A stretch of DNA of 64,000 nucleotides from Tricholoma matsutake (GCA_026075535.2 AP026541.1:11036001-11100000); one strand, 5' to 3'. Counted from the first letter of the stretch, positions 23,325 through 36,450 are shown. The notes: generated by a model from the letters alone, not told the origin. Numbers and translations: made by a program.

Positions 23325-24149
23325 ATGTTAGGTATAATCACCAGCGCTTTTAGCTGGATCTTCCTCCATGGGACTGATGTGCTATTCTCTACGTCCTAGT
23401 CATTGGCCTGACAGGTGGTATCGCCACTGGGAAATCTACGGTCTCAGAGCTGCTCAAGGCCAGAGAGATTCCTATAATCGACGCAGACGTTCTTGCTCGC
23501 CTGGTTGTTCTTCCAGGTACACCTGCACTGGCGAAGATCGTAGATGTATTCGGGAATGACATATTATTTCCTGATGGAACGCTTGACAGGAAGAAGCTTG
23601 GAAGGATAGTCTTTGTGGACGAGGCGAAGAGGAAGAAGTTGAATGCGATTGTGCACCCTGCGGTGAGGCGTGCGATGCTTTGGAAGATATTACATGGTTG
23701 GATTACTGGGGCGAGATTCTGTGTGATGGATGTACCGCTCCTAGTGGAAGGTGGCTTGTGGAGGTACGTCGGGAAGGTGGTAGTTGTGTATTGGTACGTT
23801 CATACGCGTCTTTCTTCCTTGTTATCTTACAACATACATGTATAGTTCTCCGGAAATACAGCTCCAACGTTTGATGCAGCGCGACAATTCTTCAAAGGAA
23901 GACGCCTCTGCAAGGCTGAACTCGCAACTGCCAATTACAGAGAAGGTGGCCTACGCTGACATGATCATTGACAACTCTGGATCACTCCAGGAGCTGGAGA
24001 CACAGGTCAATAACTTGGTCAAGAAAGTGGAAAAGTCGGTCGGTTGGTGGTGGCTGATTGCGTGGTTACTCCCTCCCTTTGCAGTGCTTTCTGCGATAAC
24101 ATTGCTGGGTTGGCGGTGGATATTGAGTTTGAAAAGGAGACGAAAGTAA
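23325..24149 (+). CDS. coaE: Dephospho-CoA kinase
   Basis: This catalyses the last step of coenzyme A synthesis, ATP-dependent 3'-phosphorylation of dephospho-CoA. Three exons, 23325-23331, 23400-23793 and 23846-24149, give 234 residues. Start MLVIGLTGGIATGKSTVSEL contains the P-loop GGIATGKST across the first intron. DADVLARLVV (substrate-binding Asp), NAIVHPAVRRAM and VMDVPLLVEGGLW (the DxPLLxE-type motif) follow, then QLQRLMQRD (lid). After the kinase fold comes a C-terminal membrane helix, WWLIAWLLPPFAVLSAITLL, followed by basic residues, as in yeast Cab5-like enzymes that sit on a membrane. Both introns obey GT-AG. The gene is intact. A 4-kb hAT is inserted 87 bp after the stop codon. 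The fungal counterpart is CAB5 in yeast. Confidence 0.95.
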
Positions 24150-24235
24150 CAGTCTATTTATTCTTCTTGTTCTGTGGTCGCTTGCCTGTTATCATACGCA
24201 GTGACTCGTATAATAACAGTCTGCTATGCCACGAC

Positions 24236-27200
24236 TAGTGTGGCGGGAAATAGCCCTGGCGCCTAATTCACCCAGCAAATTTGCTTTGGCATATTGCGGG
24301 GTCTAATTTTCGGCAAATTTGCCGGTTCTAATTCGCATCGCAAAATAGCTATTTTGCACCTATTTTGTGGCAAATTTGCGCTAATTAGCTAAGATCCACA
24401 GTGCACAATTCCCATTCTTTTCTCCGTTGCTTTTCTATGACCATTGCCCCCATTCATTGTCTTCAGGCATGAAATCACCAGCCTCTGAGTCTTTGTCCTT
24501 CCCATAGTTCTTCATGGCACCCGACAGTTGCATGCTTTGGGTAAAATTACTGGCTGTTGTACCATCTGAGACACTATCCGCCAAGATGTCAATGTAGCGA
24601 GAGATATCAAACTGGGCCACAAGATCAAAGTAACGGTGCTCAAACCCACTCAAGTCTGGAATGCCATCATCCAGCCACCTCAGTGGATCTGCTTCAGGGT
24701 CAACAGGTGTGAGGATCTCGTTCTCGTCACAGCTATCATTGTCATTCTGATCTTCAGCTGCCATAGCACGATGCGACTTGATCGGGGATTGGTTAATCAT
24801 GGCTCGTATGTCTCTCCAATTCACTGTAACAGGCTTCCGCAGTTTTTCCTGAGACAAATTTGCCTCAACGATCACAGAATTTATTTTGTATGTGAAAGAC
24901 ATACCTCCTGATCAAGCTGATTAAATCCATGAATTATTAGGTGATTAGCCATCATTGGCACCTGCTGCCACTTCCATCTTGGACTATTCAGCCATGTCAC
25001 AACTGACATCGTGCGCTCATCAACCATGGAGACGGGCACTGCAGAGAAGATTTTGACAGTGAGCGCCTTGCAAAGACAGTCATCATAAGTGTCTTGCAAA
25101 GACAGTCATCATAAGTGTCTTGCCTCTCACATGCATGAATTGATTATCACTTACTGCCAATACATCTGATTCCTCATTGTCCAGAAGAACCAGTAATCAT
25201 GGAGAAATTCATTTCACCCACATTTGCGATCGAATGGCTCTGCACCAGTCAAATATGCTTTGAACTGAGTTTTCAGGGCTTGCAGGGCCTCTCATGGATT
25301 CCAATTTTCAAGGTGAGGATTGATCTCTTTCATAGCCATCTTTGCCTCTTCCACAGAGTGACCTGCCCGATATTCATCCCGATATTCCTTCTTCAGGAGC
25401 TTCAGCAAGCTGACCCCGATCCCATCAATCATTTCGGCCTTTGGTTTGACACAAAGGTTTCCGTTTTGTCTCATAATTCTTATGGAGGGAATGGCGAGAG
25501 GGTTTGGGTTGGCGAGAATTGGTGCTGCACAATTTTCTAGTGGTAATGTAATTAGATGATGACCTCAATGCTGGAAAGCATGGAAATCATACCAGGGTCC
25601 AGTACAAATGCTGTCAAATAGACATTTGATGCTCACTCATTTTCTATAAGCTGCGAGAACCAGTAATTTGCTATTGCACAAATCTTCTCCTTGAGTTTGA
25701 TAGAGTATTTTGACTTCTCTTTGAGAGTATCATCCTTTGTCATGAGGTCTTGAAGATGAGCCACAATTGCAAGCCAGTAGGTATATACATCTGCAGGATT
25801 GGTGTCCTTAGCTTTGAGACACTGGATTGCACAGGCAAATGGCATAAGAATAGTCCCAAGCCGCTTCAAGTCTCTTTGAAATGTAAAAACATCCTCGTCA
25901 TCATTGAACAAACCATGAAGCATCTAGTGATTGGTTATGCCATAAATATACAGACTATTCTTGAATATCAACGAAGCTTACCAGGTTGTCAATACCAAGA
26001 TCTGCATTGCGAACAATCTTGGTGAATGCGGGTGTTCCCTGCACAATGGAGTCAAGTGACCAGTAGATCAAACCAAACCGTGTTTCACCAACAGATTGGA
26101 GACCCCGCTGTATGTGTAATTCCTTATGAGCAACGTCAAACCAATCAAGTGTATATGATGAGAGGCTCATAAATGCCAAAAGCTCTCGCAGCTGAGAAAT
26201 AATCTGAAGATGATTTCATTACTTAGATTCAAGGATAGAGGTCATACTGTAAATACCGGTTGAAATTCAGGTAGATTGCACATGTCTTTACATGCATTAT
26301 GCAAGTTGTGACATGCATCAGCCAGATTTAGTACTCGAGGCAAGTGCTCGACAAATAGTCAACGACCCTTATTGGTATTTCCAGTATCATACACAGCATA
26401 AACGATAAATTCCTATCTCAGTTGCCCACTATGCACAGATATAATCGAGTCAGGGTCATTATTGGATAAGGGCTCACCTTGAACAGCAGGTCACAAATGT
26501 ATTGACCTGTCTGACTTAGCTGCTCTACATCATCAAGCTCCAAACAGAATGACTGGCAATGGGCAGTGGTGGCATGCACTGAAAAAAACTTCTTTTTCCC
26601 AAGTTTTCCTCCATCGAAGGTGAGTGTCAAATCTCGGCATGTCTTGAGATAGTTTATGACAGTGAGTTGAGTAGCAGCAGCATAGGAAGGAACCAGACTA
26701 TCCTCAAATGTTGTGCGACTTGGAGGTAGGTAATTTCCATTAAGGACGCCAACAAAATTCTTGAACTTTTGGTGCTGAATGATGTGAGGAGGAATTCCGC
26801 AACACACGATAAACTCAATCAATGCCTTATTTCCTTTTTCCTCAAGTGCTTTCCTCCCTTCTGTGCGGTACTTGCCAAATGACTTCCCAGCACGAATCGG
26901 TTGCCTTGAAGACAACAGCGACTCAGTCAAGTCACGATCAATAAGCAGCTCGGTCTTCGAACACTTCAAGGGTGGCGCTTGGGCGGTGATAGTCACAGCT
27001 GCAGGGCTGGTTAGGTCCTCATGTGTATGCTTCCTTTCTATCCCCATCTTCTTGTTCAATTGGTTGAGCAGACTCGGTTGCTTCCTTGCAAGTTCCTCTA
27101 TGGCAAGTCGAACCAACTCTCCCCCCTCCATCTTGGCCAGATATCCGCAGTGCATTGCATGTTTCAAGATTCGTGTTTTGTCACGTGGCCAGCCCCAGGT

Positions 27201-28253
27201 AGTATGACATCCTTTGCTGGCGATACACCGAATGATCTTCTTCTGTGGATCAGCAATGGCATGGCATGGCATTGAAATCCTAAGGAGGAGTGGGAATATC
27301 TTCTTTCCTCCCTTGCATCCATCATCTGATTCGTCATTGGTAATGTAATCAGAATCATCTGTATTATGGAGGGCTTTGGTTTCGGGCTTCTTGTGAGTTT
27401 TTCAAACAGAGTCTTGACTTGAGCTGGCCACAGGCAATCCATCAATGGTAGTCTGATGGGTTTTCTGTACCAACTCTTTCAGTTTTGCCATTCCAGATGC
27501 TTTCTTTGGCAGTGCTGTCTTCAATGGTGCATGTGCATCCTTGAACACTGGAAGCTATAGAGTATATGCTCTCACATGCCCTCATGTTGATCCAATAACT
27601 GAGATGAATACTCACCTTGCCACCATAGTTCAGGATACACTTTTCTGCCGAATCAATTGAGCTCTTCAGCCATGACTGCAACATGGATGAATCTGGCAGC
27701 TTTGCCACCCAGTACTCAAGCACGTTGGCCAATGCTTCAATTCCCTGTCCTCGTTGCATAATGTAAAAGATCCCAGAATCATTCCTTGGCAGAAATTGCT
27801 GCAATGCGACTTCGATTTCCCGATTTACGGCACCTTCTTCACCAATATCTTGAATCCATCCTTCGTCAACTGAAAAAGCCAAGAACCAATTGATTTTGGC
27901 ATTCTGGTCTGCTGCATCCACTAGTGGGAGAGCTGGGGGGAGGACCTGGAGGTATAACTTGAGCTGTTTGAATTTTCCTGAGCTCATTGGACAATGATCA
28001 TATCGGGGCAGGAATGCGATGTTGCAATTAGTCCAAATCAAACATCACTTTAAAATCACCGCTCATCCTTTATCCCTAGAGATCTTTTGTTTAAACAACT
28101 ATATTGAGACTTGAGAGCTCATAACTGTAGATACATGAATGTTGGCCTCGTAACTCTAGGGCAAATTTGCCCTAATTTGCACCCATATATTTGACCTATC
28201 GGGCGATCGGCAAATTAGCTGCAATTTACAACTGTCTATTTCCCGCCACACTA
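24236..28253. mobile_element. hAT transposon, 4.02 kb
   Basis: Ends are a perfect 18-bp inverted repeat, TAGTGTGGCGGGAAATAG, at 24236-24253 and 28236-28253, flanked by the identical 8-bp duplication GCCACGAC at 24228-24235 and 28254-28261. Both subterminal regions carry repeated palindromes around GCAAATTTGC (for example GGCAAATTTGCC near 24313 and GGGCAAATTTGCCC near 28161), which are likely transposase-binding sites. The minus strand encodes a hAT transposase with a BED-like zinc finger. It sits between two conserved genes without touching either coding region. Confidence 0.93.
24435..28041 (-). pseudogene. hAT transposase (BED finger, DUF659-like, dimerisation end)
   Basis: Reading down the minus strand, 27442-28041 is an N-terminal ORF of unknown function with splice sites near 27600. 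The exon around 27160-27270 has CIASKGCHTTWGWPRDK followed by HAMHC, a BED-type zinc finger. Downstream, YLPPSRTTFEDSLVPSYAAA and DLTLTFDGGKLGKKKFFSVH match the DUF659-type start of the RNase H-like core. YDTGNTNKGR and LNLADACHNLHNACKD (about 26280-26400) carry the next catalytic block, and FSAVPVSMVDERTMSVVTWL (about 24975-25050) is the C-terminal dimerisation region. An in-frame TGA follows YDTGNTNKGR at 26359-26361, so this copy is probably dead even though long frames survive. The C-terminal exon 24435-24902 is acidic. Confidence 0.8.
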
Positions 28254-28357
28254 GCCACGACGCGCCACATATGTTTGTTTTGCGATGTGTATCACAACAG
28301 CTTGACCTAGATTAGATAATTGCCCGAGTGTCTGTCCGATCCTTCTTCTCCACAACC

Positions 28358-30575
28358 ATGGCCACAGGTCACCAGGTTGCCCTCACAAGGCATCGTGCGC
28401 CAGTTCTACACCAGCAACCTGCGCGATCACAAGTCCCAGCTTTTCTTCAGAAACTTTACGAGTAAGTGGGTCTCACTAAGGGAAGTCAAGGCGTAGCGTG
28501 ACGTCTTCCTAGAATGCTCAACGATTCGAATAACTTCCATTTGATTCGGTGGTCAGAAGCTGGAGACTCCTTCATTGGTGAGTGATGTAATGTCTTAATA
28601 TCTCAATTCAATCAACTTCGTTTCACAGTTCCAAATCATGAACAATTCGCGCGCGAGCTTCTCGGCCGGTGGTTCAAGCACCAAAACTTCCATTCCTTCG
28701 TTCGACAGCTCAACATGTATGGGTTCCACAAAATTCCCCAGCTGCAGCAAGGCGTATTGAGAAGCGATTCCGATATTGAAATCTGGAACTTTGCACACCC
28801 GCATTTTAGGCGCGGTGAGCCTAATCTCCTGAATTACATCCAACGAAAACGCCAGGCTGCGCAAGTTGGTCAAACCGAAGGTATCACAGAAGGCATTGCT
28901 TCTGGTTCTGGTGTCATCGGTACAATAGATTTTCACGATGCCACTAACAGTGCAAACGGTGGAACTCCGACATCGGGGCAGGTGCTGGATATCCAGTCAA
29001 TCATGAATGGAATTAACGCAATTAAACGACATCAATCGTCAATACAGGCCGAGTTGTCAGAGATAAAGCAGTCAAATCAGCTGCTGTGGCAAGATGCCAT
29101 GGATGTCAGGACGAAGTACCAAAAGCAACAAGATACGATCAATAGGATCGTCAAATTTCTGGCTGGTGTGTTTGGGAGCCGTCCAGGTCCGCGCAAGGAT
29201 AATGAGGTGGAAGCATTGGATTCTCGGGCGGTTATCCCCCGTCGTAGGACGAGATTGATGATCGAGGACGGGCGGAATAAAAAGGCTGGGGTGATGGGGG
29301 TGCAGGAAGAAAAGGAAGATGAGACTATAGAGGCTCAATTTCTTGTGCAGGATGGTAAGTTCCTAATTCCTCTTGTGATGTGGTTGCAGTCTATTTATAT
29401 TCCCTTGTTTAGAGCAGTATCCTTCTATCGAGACACCGAAGACTGCCCCATCACCAGCTGCGTCAGACAACCTCTCGTTGATGTCTGAGATATCCACTCA
29501 TTTCAGTTCACGACCGGAGACCCACTCTCCAACACCGTCAGTTAACTGCCAACCACCACCACCACCGCCGTATCCCCACCCTACACAGGCCAACCATGCC
29601 CCTCAACCACAGTCAGACACACCAGTGTCGCAAGACCAACCCGACGACGCTTTGACACCTTCCCGCTCCCCAAACCATTCACAAACCTTCGACATCCAAC
29701 AAGCTCTCAGTCAACTGACCCCTCAACAAATCTCCCAGTTATTCTCCCTCTCCTTTTCGCCTCTCGACAGCGGTCTTTCCAACCCTCCGCCCTCCGCCCC
29801 TTCCCAGTTAACATCCTACCAGCCCTCTCCCTTTGATTTCAGTCACCTACCACAACCTTCCGGGGGCGAGAACGAGCAAGGGCTCATCTCTTTCGACTCT
29901 ATACCCCCAGATCTCGACAAACAGTGGAAGGGGACAGATATCCTCGACAAGGAGGTCAACTTGCTCGGCTCGAGCATTCATTCGTTCATGCAAGACATGC
30001 AGGAGATGGGCCTCGATCCGCGACACCTAGACCCCGGTGCAAGCGATTCATTATCTCCAATGCTGGACTCTTTAACTCAGCAGCAGCCCTCACTGCAGCC
30101 ACTCATTACGCAACTCCCAACGCACCTTTCCCAATCCCAACCGCTCTCGACCTCCACCGACCATTCCTCCCTCCTCCAAGTCCCCTCTGTGCCGGGCTCA
30201 GGGCCCCCAACCACCCCTGACGACGAATTCGACATGTACAGTTTCCTCAATCTCGGGCGCGATAATGCTCTCGAGGACGGTAACGGTGTAGGGCCGGATG
30301 TCAATGGAGGAGACCTCTCGACAGCGTTTTTTGACAACGTGCAGTTACCACCACTACAGCCCGAGAGATTGTCAGCTTCGCCTGTGAGCTCCGGGAAGTC
30401 TGCGGGGGGGAATAAGAGAAAGTCGGATGTCGTGCTGGATGAGGTGCAGATGGAGGTTCCTGCCCCTACGCCTGAACCAGCACCGACCGCGCGGCCTCCC
30501 AAGAGGGGCGGTGTGAAAATGGACATGAATGTTGGAACGGTGACGAGGTCGTCAAAACGAAAGAAGAATAAGTGA
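28358..30575 (+). CDS. HSF1: Heat-shock factor family transcription regulator
   Basis: A nuclear DNA-binding regulator of the HSF family. Four exons (28358-28461, 28513-28577, 28629-29354, 29413-30575) give 685 residues with GT-AG introns. The winged-helix HSF DNA-binding domain spans about residues 30-130: FLQKLYEMLNDSNNFHLIRW, SFIVPNHEQFARELLGRWF, and the recognition helix HQNFHSFVRQLNMYGFHK. After a linker, a coiled-coil trimerisation region follows (about residues 200-265, IKRHQSSIQAELSEIKQSN and further heptads). The C-terminal half is long, disordered and rich in P, S, Q and T, with acidic/hydrophobic patches suitable for activation, ending in a basic SSKRKKNK tail. Start MATGHQVAL is the only upstream methionine in frame with the first exon. 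Intact. It could also be a non-HSF1 paralogue such as an SFL1/SKN7-like factor, but no response-regulator domain is present. Confidence 0.92.
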
Positions 30576-30949
30576 AACGTGAAAAGCAATGAATTCTCCT
30601 TTCCCTCTATGCTCTTGCTTGCATTTTTCATCCGGTGCAGTAGAAATATGGCGCCTTGAATCCATGCCAATATGTGTATAATTTTACAGTCACTCATTTG
30701 TTGTTTTTTTTTGTAGTCTTGCCCTTTATGAATTAGTATACCTACACAGATCGTAGTCATACAAATTGTATAAGTAGTTAGTCAAGTATGACGACCATAA
30801 ACCCTGCAACCATATTTGACCCCGGAATATATCTATCAGGCTATGATAAGTCCTGACTGAACAAAGGAATTTCAGAGACATCCGTGCAACTTCCCTAATA
30901 TATGTACCAGCGTCCATTCATAAGTTAGTGTTCAGGACTATTATTAGTA
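30576..30949. other. Convergent 3' intergenic region
   Basis: The HSF-family gene and the Pls-like gene end facing each other with 374 bp between their stop codons. It holds T-rich tracts (for example near 30703) usable as 3'-end signals, and no gene that I can see. Confidence 0.6.
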
Positions 30950-33900
30950 TTATGACCGTGTTCTTGAAAGTCCCACGTTTTTTGCTTGTATCGCTGGCCA
31001 TCCGACGTAGGCGACGTTAGACTCAGCCACTTCGCCCGAAGCCAATAAAGAGTGTTCAGAAAGTAAACTGCTATCCTCCATCGAAGCACCAGAAAGAAGC
31101 CTGGAACCAGCACACATTGCACATCTCAGAAGACAATCAGCAAGCGATAACCTTCATTAAGGAAAGAAAAGTACCCATCGGCGATTTTCAGACGATTAAG
31201 AGAGAAGTTGCCTCTTGAATTTATGTGTGCCACGACAGAACAATCATCAAGACTGACATTATCGCCAAGCTGAAAGTCAATATGATCAGTACACCCACAG
31301 CAGCTTTGAGTAGATAGACGACTTGCCTCAACCAGATCAGGCTCGGTCATGAACCCGATCTTATGGCCTGTATATATGAAACAGTTTCTGCCGATCTTCG
31401 CGCCCAAAGCACGAAGATACCATACAATATACACGGATCCAGAGAGGGGTGCCAAGACGCTTCCGGCGGTGTTCCCTGAGAAGAGGAAAGAGTGTAGGGT
31501 GAGATGCACCTGCCAGCGCTGATTATAGTTGCTTTTGTCCCAATCATACCGCCCTTCGTGCCTTTCACCGATTATTGCCCACTTCGTAAAGATCAAGAGC
31601 AGCATGGAGCCAAGAGCCAGGAGATTCAGGACGACGATAAAGGAGACCGCAATGAAAGCATAGAGAACACCAAAACAATACCAATGAGGTCCGAATATAT
31701 TCAGGTGTTGGAATTTGATTTGTATCTGTCGAAGCAGTTGTACTGCGACAATAGGATTGGCTGCCCAGTACAGCTCCGAGAGTGTTATGATAACGATGTT
31801 CATCACCAGAACACCGACATAGGGTATGACAGGGTAATTCGCTCCGTTCTCATAGAAAGCTTTGCCGAAAGGGGTCATTGTAGATTCCTGCAAGTCTGCA
31901 TCAGCTCCGTACCCCCCGCTCAGGTAAATTGCTTCGCCGTTATCTAAGTTAGGAATGTCAGCTTTGAGTGACAGTGAGCAGCATTCTGACAGTGACACCG
32001 TACTATTGCCAATCCATGTCGATCGATCCTCATATGTGGCATTGCGCTTGCCTAAAGCGCCCGAACCCATGACTGTGCGTCTTCCGACGGTTGTTCCAGG
32101 TAATAACACCACACGATCAGCGACCATAGCTGGGGGAACAGTGTCAGTTAGCCCCAATTCTTTGATGATGACAGATATACGAACCACCGTCCCCGATAGT
32201 GATTCTCCCAGAGCCAATTTGATCCGCCGTGAAGAGCTCCGCATAGGCGCCAAAAACAACGTCATTTCCGACTTCCAGCAACTCTGGATCAGGGCAATAG
32301 ATTCCTGTACCAGGCCAATAAACTCTTCGGCCGATCGTGGCTCCCATTGCTCGGTAGATGATCTACAACATCATGAACACTATTCCATATCCAAGATAGT
32401 TGACTTCGACTTACGGAGACAATTTCATAGTGGCTTCCTAAGATTGCGAGAGCTTGGTGGAGAGTTTGTTGCGAAAGAAGAACAGAATTGATATATCGTC
32501 GTAAGATCGCAAGTTGTGTAGTGTCTGCGGCAGCACACGCAGTATTGAGACCAAGAGATCGTTTTACAGCGATTCCTAGCACAAGGTGCAGTAGCGGCGT
32601 CAAAACATTTCGGGCGACAACCGATACCAGATGCAGAGCTATGCGACGAGGAGAGGCGAATAGGAAGATGAGGGATGCCAAGACCCCCAAGCCATTTCCA
32701 GCAAACTGGGTTTGATTCATTATGAGCGCAATAGCAGCAAACCACGGCACATCTGATGGTCAACGCATGTCAGCTCCCATAAATGAGCAAATAACGAGGA
32801 CAAACGCGAAATAATCCAGACCAATGATATGATTGGCCAAGCGACAAAGGCCATCAGGAGCGAGTGAGGTTCAGGTATCGATGTTCGGTTATACGCGGCA
32901 TAGGACGAAGGAGATGGTCTATCATACGACGCTGCATGTGGACCGTAGACCGTCCCACGAGGTATGACAGCACCTGGAGATATCACGGTGTAAGTGTTAA
33001 TCACCGCCTTACATCCAATATTGACGTAGTCGAGACGGAAAAAACCATTTGGCTCCACACAAAATCCACGGACATGGGATGCATCGATTCGGCATTCATC
33101 CTGAATGTCGAGTAAATCAAATTCACCAAGGATTGCCTTTGGGTCAATCAAAACGTTTTTTCCAATACGAGCACCGAGCAGGCGATAGTAAAGAATCTCT
33201 AGAGAAGAGTGGGCCGAAAAAATGCCTTTGCCAGCAGATCTACGTGAAGTGATGAGATAGACAGCCGATACAAAATTGGAGGGAAAAACCTGAGACCCAG
33301 ATCCACAATCCACCAGCGTAGATAATATACGGACCACCTGGTGTCAGGATCAAGGGATATCAGATGAGTAGAACATTCCATACTTACGTACGATAGGTTC
33401 CCGTTTTGTATGTGCCAATAACAGTCCACTTAAAGACAATGGCAACTAGAGGACAGAAAATAGCGGCGCAGAGTCTAGCAGCAGCTAAAGACGCGAGTAA
33501 TAGTGCTAAATCCTGCCAGTAACCTCGAGCAACCAGTGGGACCAGAAGTGACATTATGAATAGGAATAACGACCCTGTTGAGCAAGTTATGACGAATTCC
33601 ACAACAATATTTTATCATACTCACAGGTCAAGGCAGCCTTCAGGGGATGGAAGATAAGCGGGAACGCCTGCACTATCAGATTGACGGGGTGAGTTTGGTC
33701 TCGCGATGTAGCGGGTTCAAGTAAATGTGGTTGATTATCGCTGATTCCTAGTATATCTTTATCGGAAAATTGTGTGGTAGTAGGCGTCAGATCCATTTTT
33801 TCTTCAATCAAGGCAGCAATTTCTTTGATCGTGCTGTGATTAAAAAGGGTTGTAATCGGAACACTGGCGCTGCTTCGCTTGCGAATATAATGAGAGAGTT

Positions 33901-36450
33901 TTCCCAGCAGTAAAGAGTTACCACCCAGCAAAAAGAAGTCGGAGTCACGGCTGAAACTTTGAGTATCGCCAGGCAGAAGACTCCCGAAAAGATCGCACAC
34001 AAGAAGCTCTAGTTCAGTCATGCCCGAAGCATGTCTATTTGCGACATGATTCTCAAGGACTTCGAAGTTGATTTGCCCATTGTTTCTGACCAGGGGGACT
34101 CCTTTGAGGAAGTAAACGGTATCTGGAATACTATAACCTGGGAGAACTCGAGAGATTACCATTTTCACATCTTCGGGCTCAAGCTGAGATGCTGAATCTA
34201 CGGACAAAAAGGCCTCGATGGACTGGTCATGGGCAAAACGAAGAGCAAAGTCCTTGATCGACGGAATAGATGCCAACACGCGGTTGACATCGCGCAGATC
34301 GATGGATACTTTCGAACAAGGTATCAATTCTGTCAGGGGCGCAAGCGAAGGAACCTCTGCTTCAAAATGCCGCGACGATGGTGGTGTCATGTCTGACAGA
34401 CGACCGATACCCAACCGAGAAGCCAGTTGGATGCGAAGTGGTTTACCAGCGCTTCATCCATTGTTAGTACCATCGAAAGCCCGCAATCGTAGTTACAAAC
34501 CCAAATACCTGTTCTTTGGGATATCATCCATATAAACGATAGCAAAAGGCCATTTCGAAGGGTGGAGATGATCTCTAATAACAATATTATGAATGGATTA
34601 AAGTAATTATCAGATTGCCAACCGTGACGTACCTAAGGCGATCTTGCAATTGCGAGAGACCTATCCGCGGTCGTGCAGGCATGGGAACGATGACAACGCC
34701 TATGCATTCTTGGAGGACATCGTGTTCAATCGCGAAGGCCAGAGCGGTCTATTCGACAAGAAATTGAAAAGAAAGACTAGAGCAGTGAATATCTTTACCT
34801 TGACATCATCTTTGGCTGCAACCATGATAGCCTCTTCAACTTCTAATGGAGAAATTACTTCTCCGCCTTTGTTGACGATTTCTTTCGATCGACCAGTGAT
34901 GTAAAGGTAGCTTTGGAACAGGATAAAGATTAAAAGTAAGCCAGAATACTTCTGAATCTTAAGTAGAGGGAAAACCTACTCATCGGTATCCATATAACCC
35001 ACATCACCCGTATCGAACCATCCTTCCTTCGAGAAACATGCTTTATCAAGGACATCGATGTCTGACGACACTTCATATCCTTCGAATGTCGGAATCCCTC
35101 GTACGCAAATAGCCCCAGTCTTGCCACGAGGTGATTGTTGGGAGATGTCAGCAGGATCACGAATTGACAAATGAGGACCGCAGGCAATCCCAGAACAACC
35201 GGGCCGGTCAAGTTCATAGTTTGCAGGTGGTGACGAAATAGGCATGCATCTGTTTAAGAGATCAAAACGTAGATAATATTGAAATGAGAGGAAAACTAAC
35301 TCGGTCATTCCGTACGAGGGAAGTATAATAGCGCCACTGAACGTGTCTTTCATCCTGGATGCAAGGGAGGGCACTAATCCACCCGCAGCGTTGCATATCA
35401 TACGAATGCGAATGTCATGCAAAGGCACACCACTGTCTGACTGAGACGCTAGAATAGCATGATGGATGGTAGGCGCAGCATAGTACCTGCCCGTGTTCTT
35501 TCGTTCAGACACACAAATGCAGAGGCAAATCAATCACACACCACGTGGCTTTGAATTTCGCAGATAGATTCCAAAATGCGATCGGATCGAACCCAGAGCA
35601 CATAAGCGCGCTACCCCCTGACATCACCGGTGCGAAAAGATTCCTTACAATGCCTCCTACATGGAAAAGGGGCATCATGTTTACTGGGATCATTGTTAAT
35701 CGATCGAAACATCTTCTGATTGACCGGTCACTTACTATTGACATCGGTCGTTCGGAGGTCCCATGAATGTACCACGCAGACAGTGCCGACGATCAAGGAT
35801 ATCAGACGGTACGGCACGACCTTCTTCGTCCCACTAGTTCCAGAAGTGTGGAGAATAAGTGAACGATCAGCCAGCCCGTGAAGTCGTGAGGGACAGGAAG
35901 GGGGTAGGGCTGGCGCGTTATCGATCAAGGACAGGTCGAACAAACCTGCGGGACCGGAACTGCGTGGCTCAATATAAATAATTTCACAGCCCAACTTCGT
36001 GCTAAGGCGGCGTAATTCAAGCCGATGTTCGACGTCCTTGGTCGTCAGCACCGCTTTTGCATTCAGCCGACGAGCATCGTCACTCAGCTCTAAAGCCGTA
36101 CAGTTGACATTGACTGGGGCACAGGTATGATAACTCGCCAGGGCTAGAAGTGCCACTGCGTTTTCTGGCCCTGTCGGAAGAACGAGCATGACACGGTCAT
36201 TTGGTCCCAGCTTGTTCCCTTTTGAATGAGGAAGATAAAATGTTGAAACGAAAGAATGAAGTTCTTCATGGCGCAACGGTGGCCGTGAAGGGTCGGGTGA
36301 ATGAATGACAGGCTCGGAGGTCGAGCAAAAGCAGTCTACCAAAGAAGAGAATTTGCAGGAGCTCGTTATCAAAGCAGCACAGGCGTCTCCGAATGAATGG
36401 TTGCTGCTTGAAGTCAAGGAATGACGCAAGAACGCAAGCGGAATAGCCAT
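30950..36450 (-). CDS. NRPS-like synthetase, Pls/PosA type: A-T plus three membrane/LbH units
   Basis: One large multi-exon gene, about 1,500 residues. ATG at 36450 (MAIPLAFLRH). The adenylation domain has ILHTSGTSGTKK (A3), MMPLFHVGG, LPSYGMTE (A5), GWFDTGDVGYMD (A7), a TGRSKEIVNKGGEV block near 34860-34920 (A8) and AGKPLRIQL with the A10 lysine near 34430. A carrier domain follows with FFLLGGNSLLL near 33915 (serine for the phosphopantetheine arm). There is no condensation or thioesterase domain. Instead, three successive units alternate hydrophobic segments with hexapeptide/left-handed-beta-helix repeats: GARIGKNVLIDPKA (about 33140), GATIGRRVYWPG (about 32310) and GAKIGRNCFIYTG (about 31380). 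The end is VGLSRTRS, stop 30950-30952. This order is that of bacterial epsilon-poly-L-lysine synthetase (Pls). Introns such as 35684-35735 are clean and no premature stop was seen. The product (an amino-acid homopolymer or amide) is inference. Confidence 0.85.

Noticed and set aside
29478..30575. A separate gene starting at the ATG near 29478
   Set aside because: The frame is reached by a clean GT-AG intron (29355-29412) from the HSF DNA-binding exon, giving one 685-residue protein.
31504..32491. Plus-strand ORFs inside the Pls-like gene
   Set aside because: They are shadows of the minus-strand beta-helix and membrane coding exons and show no domain.
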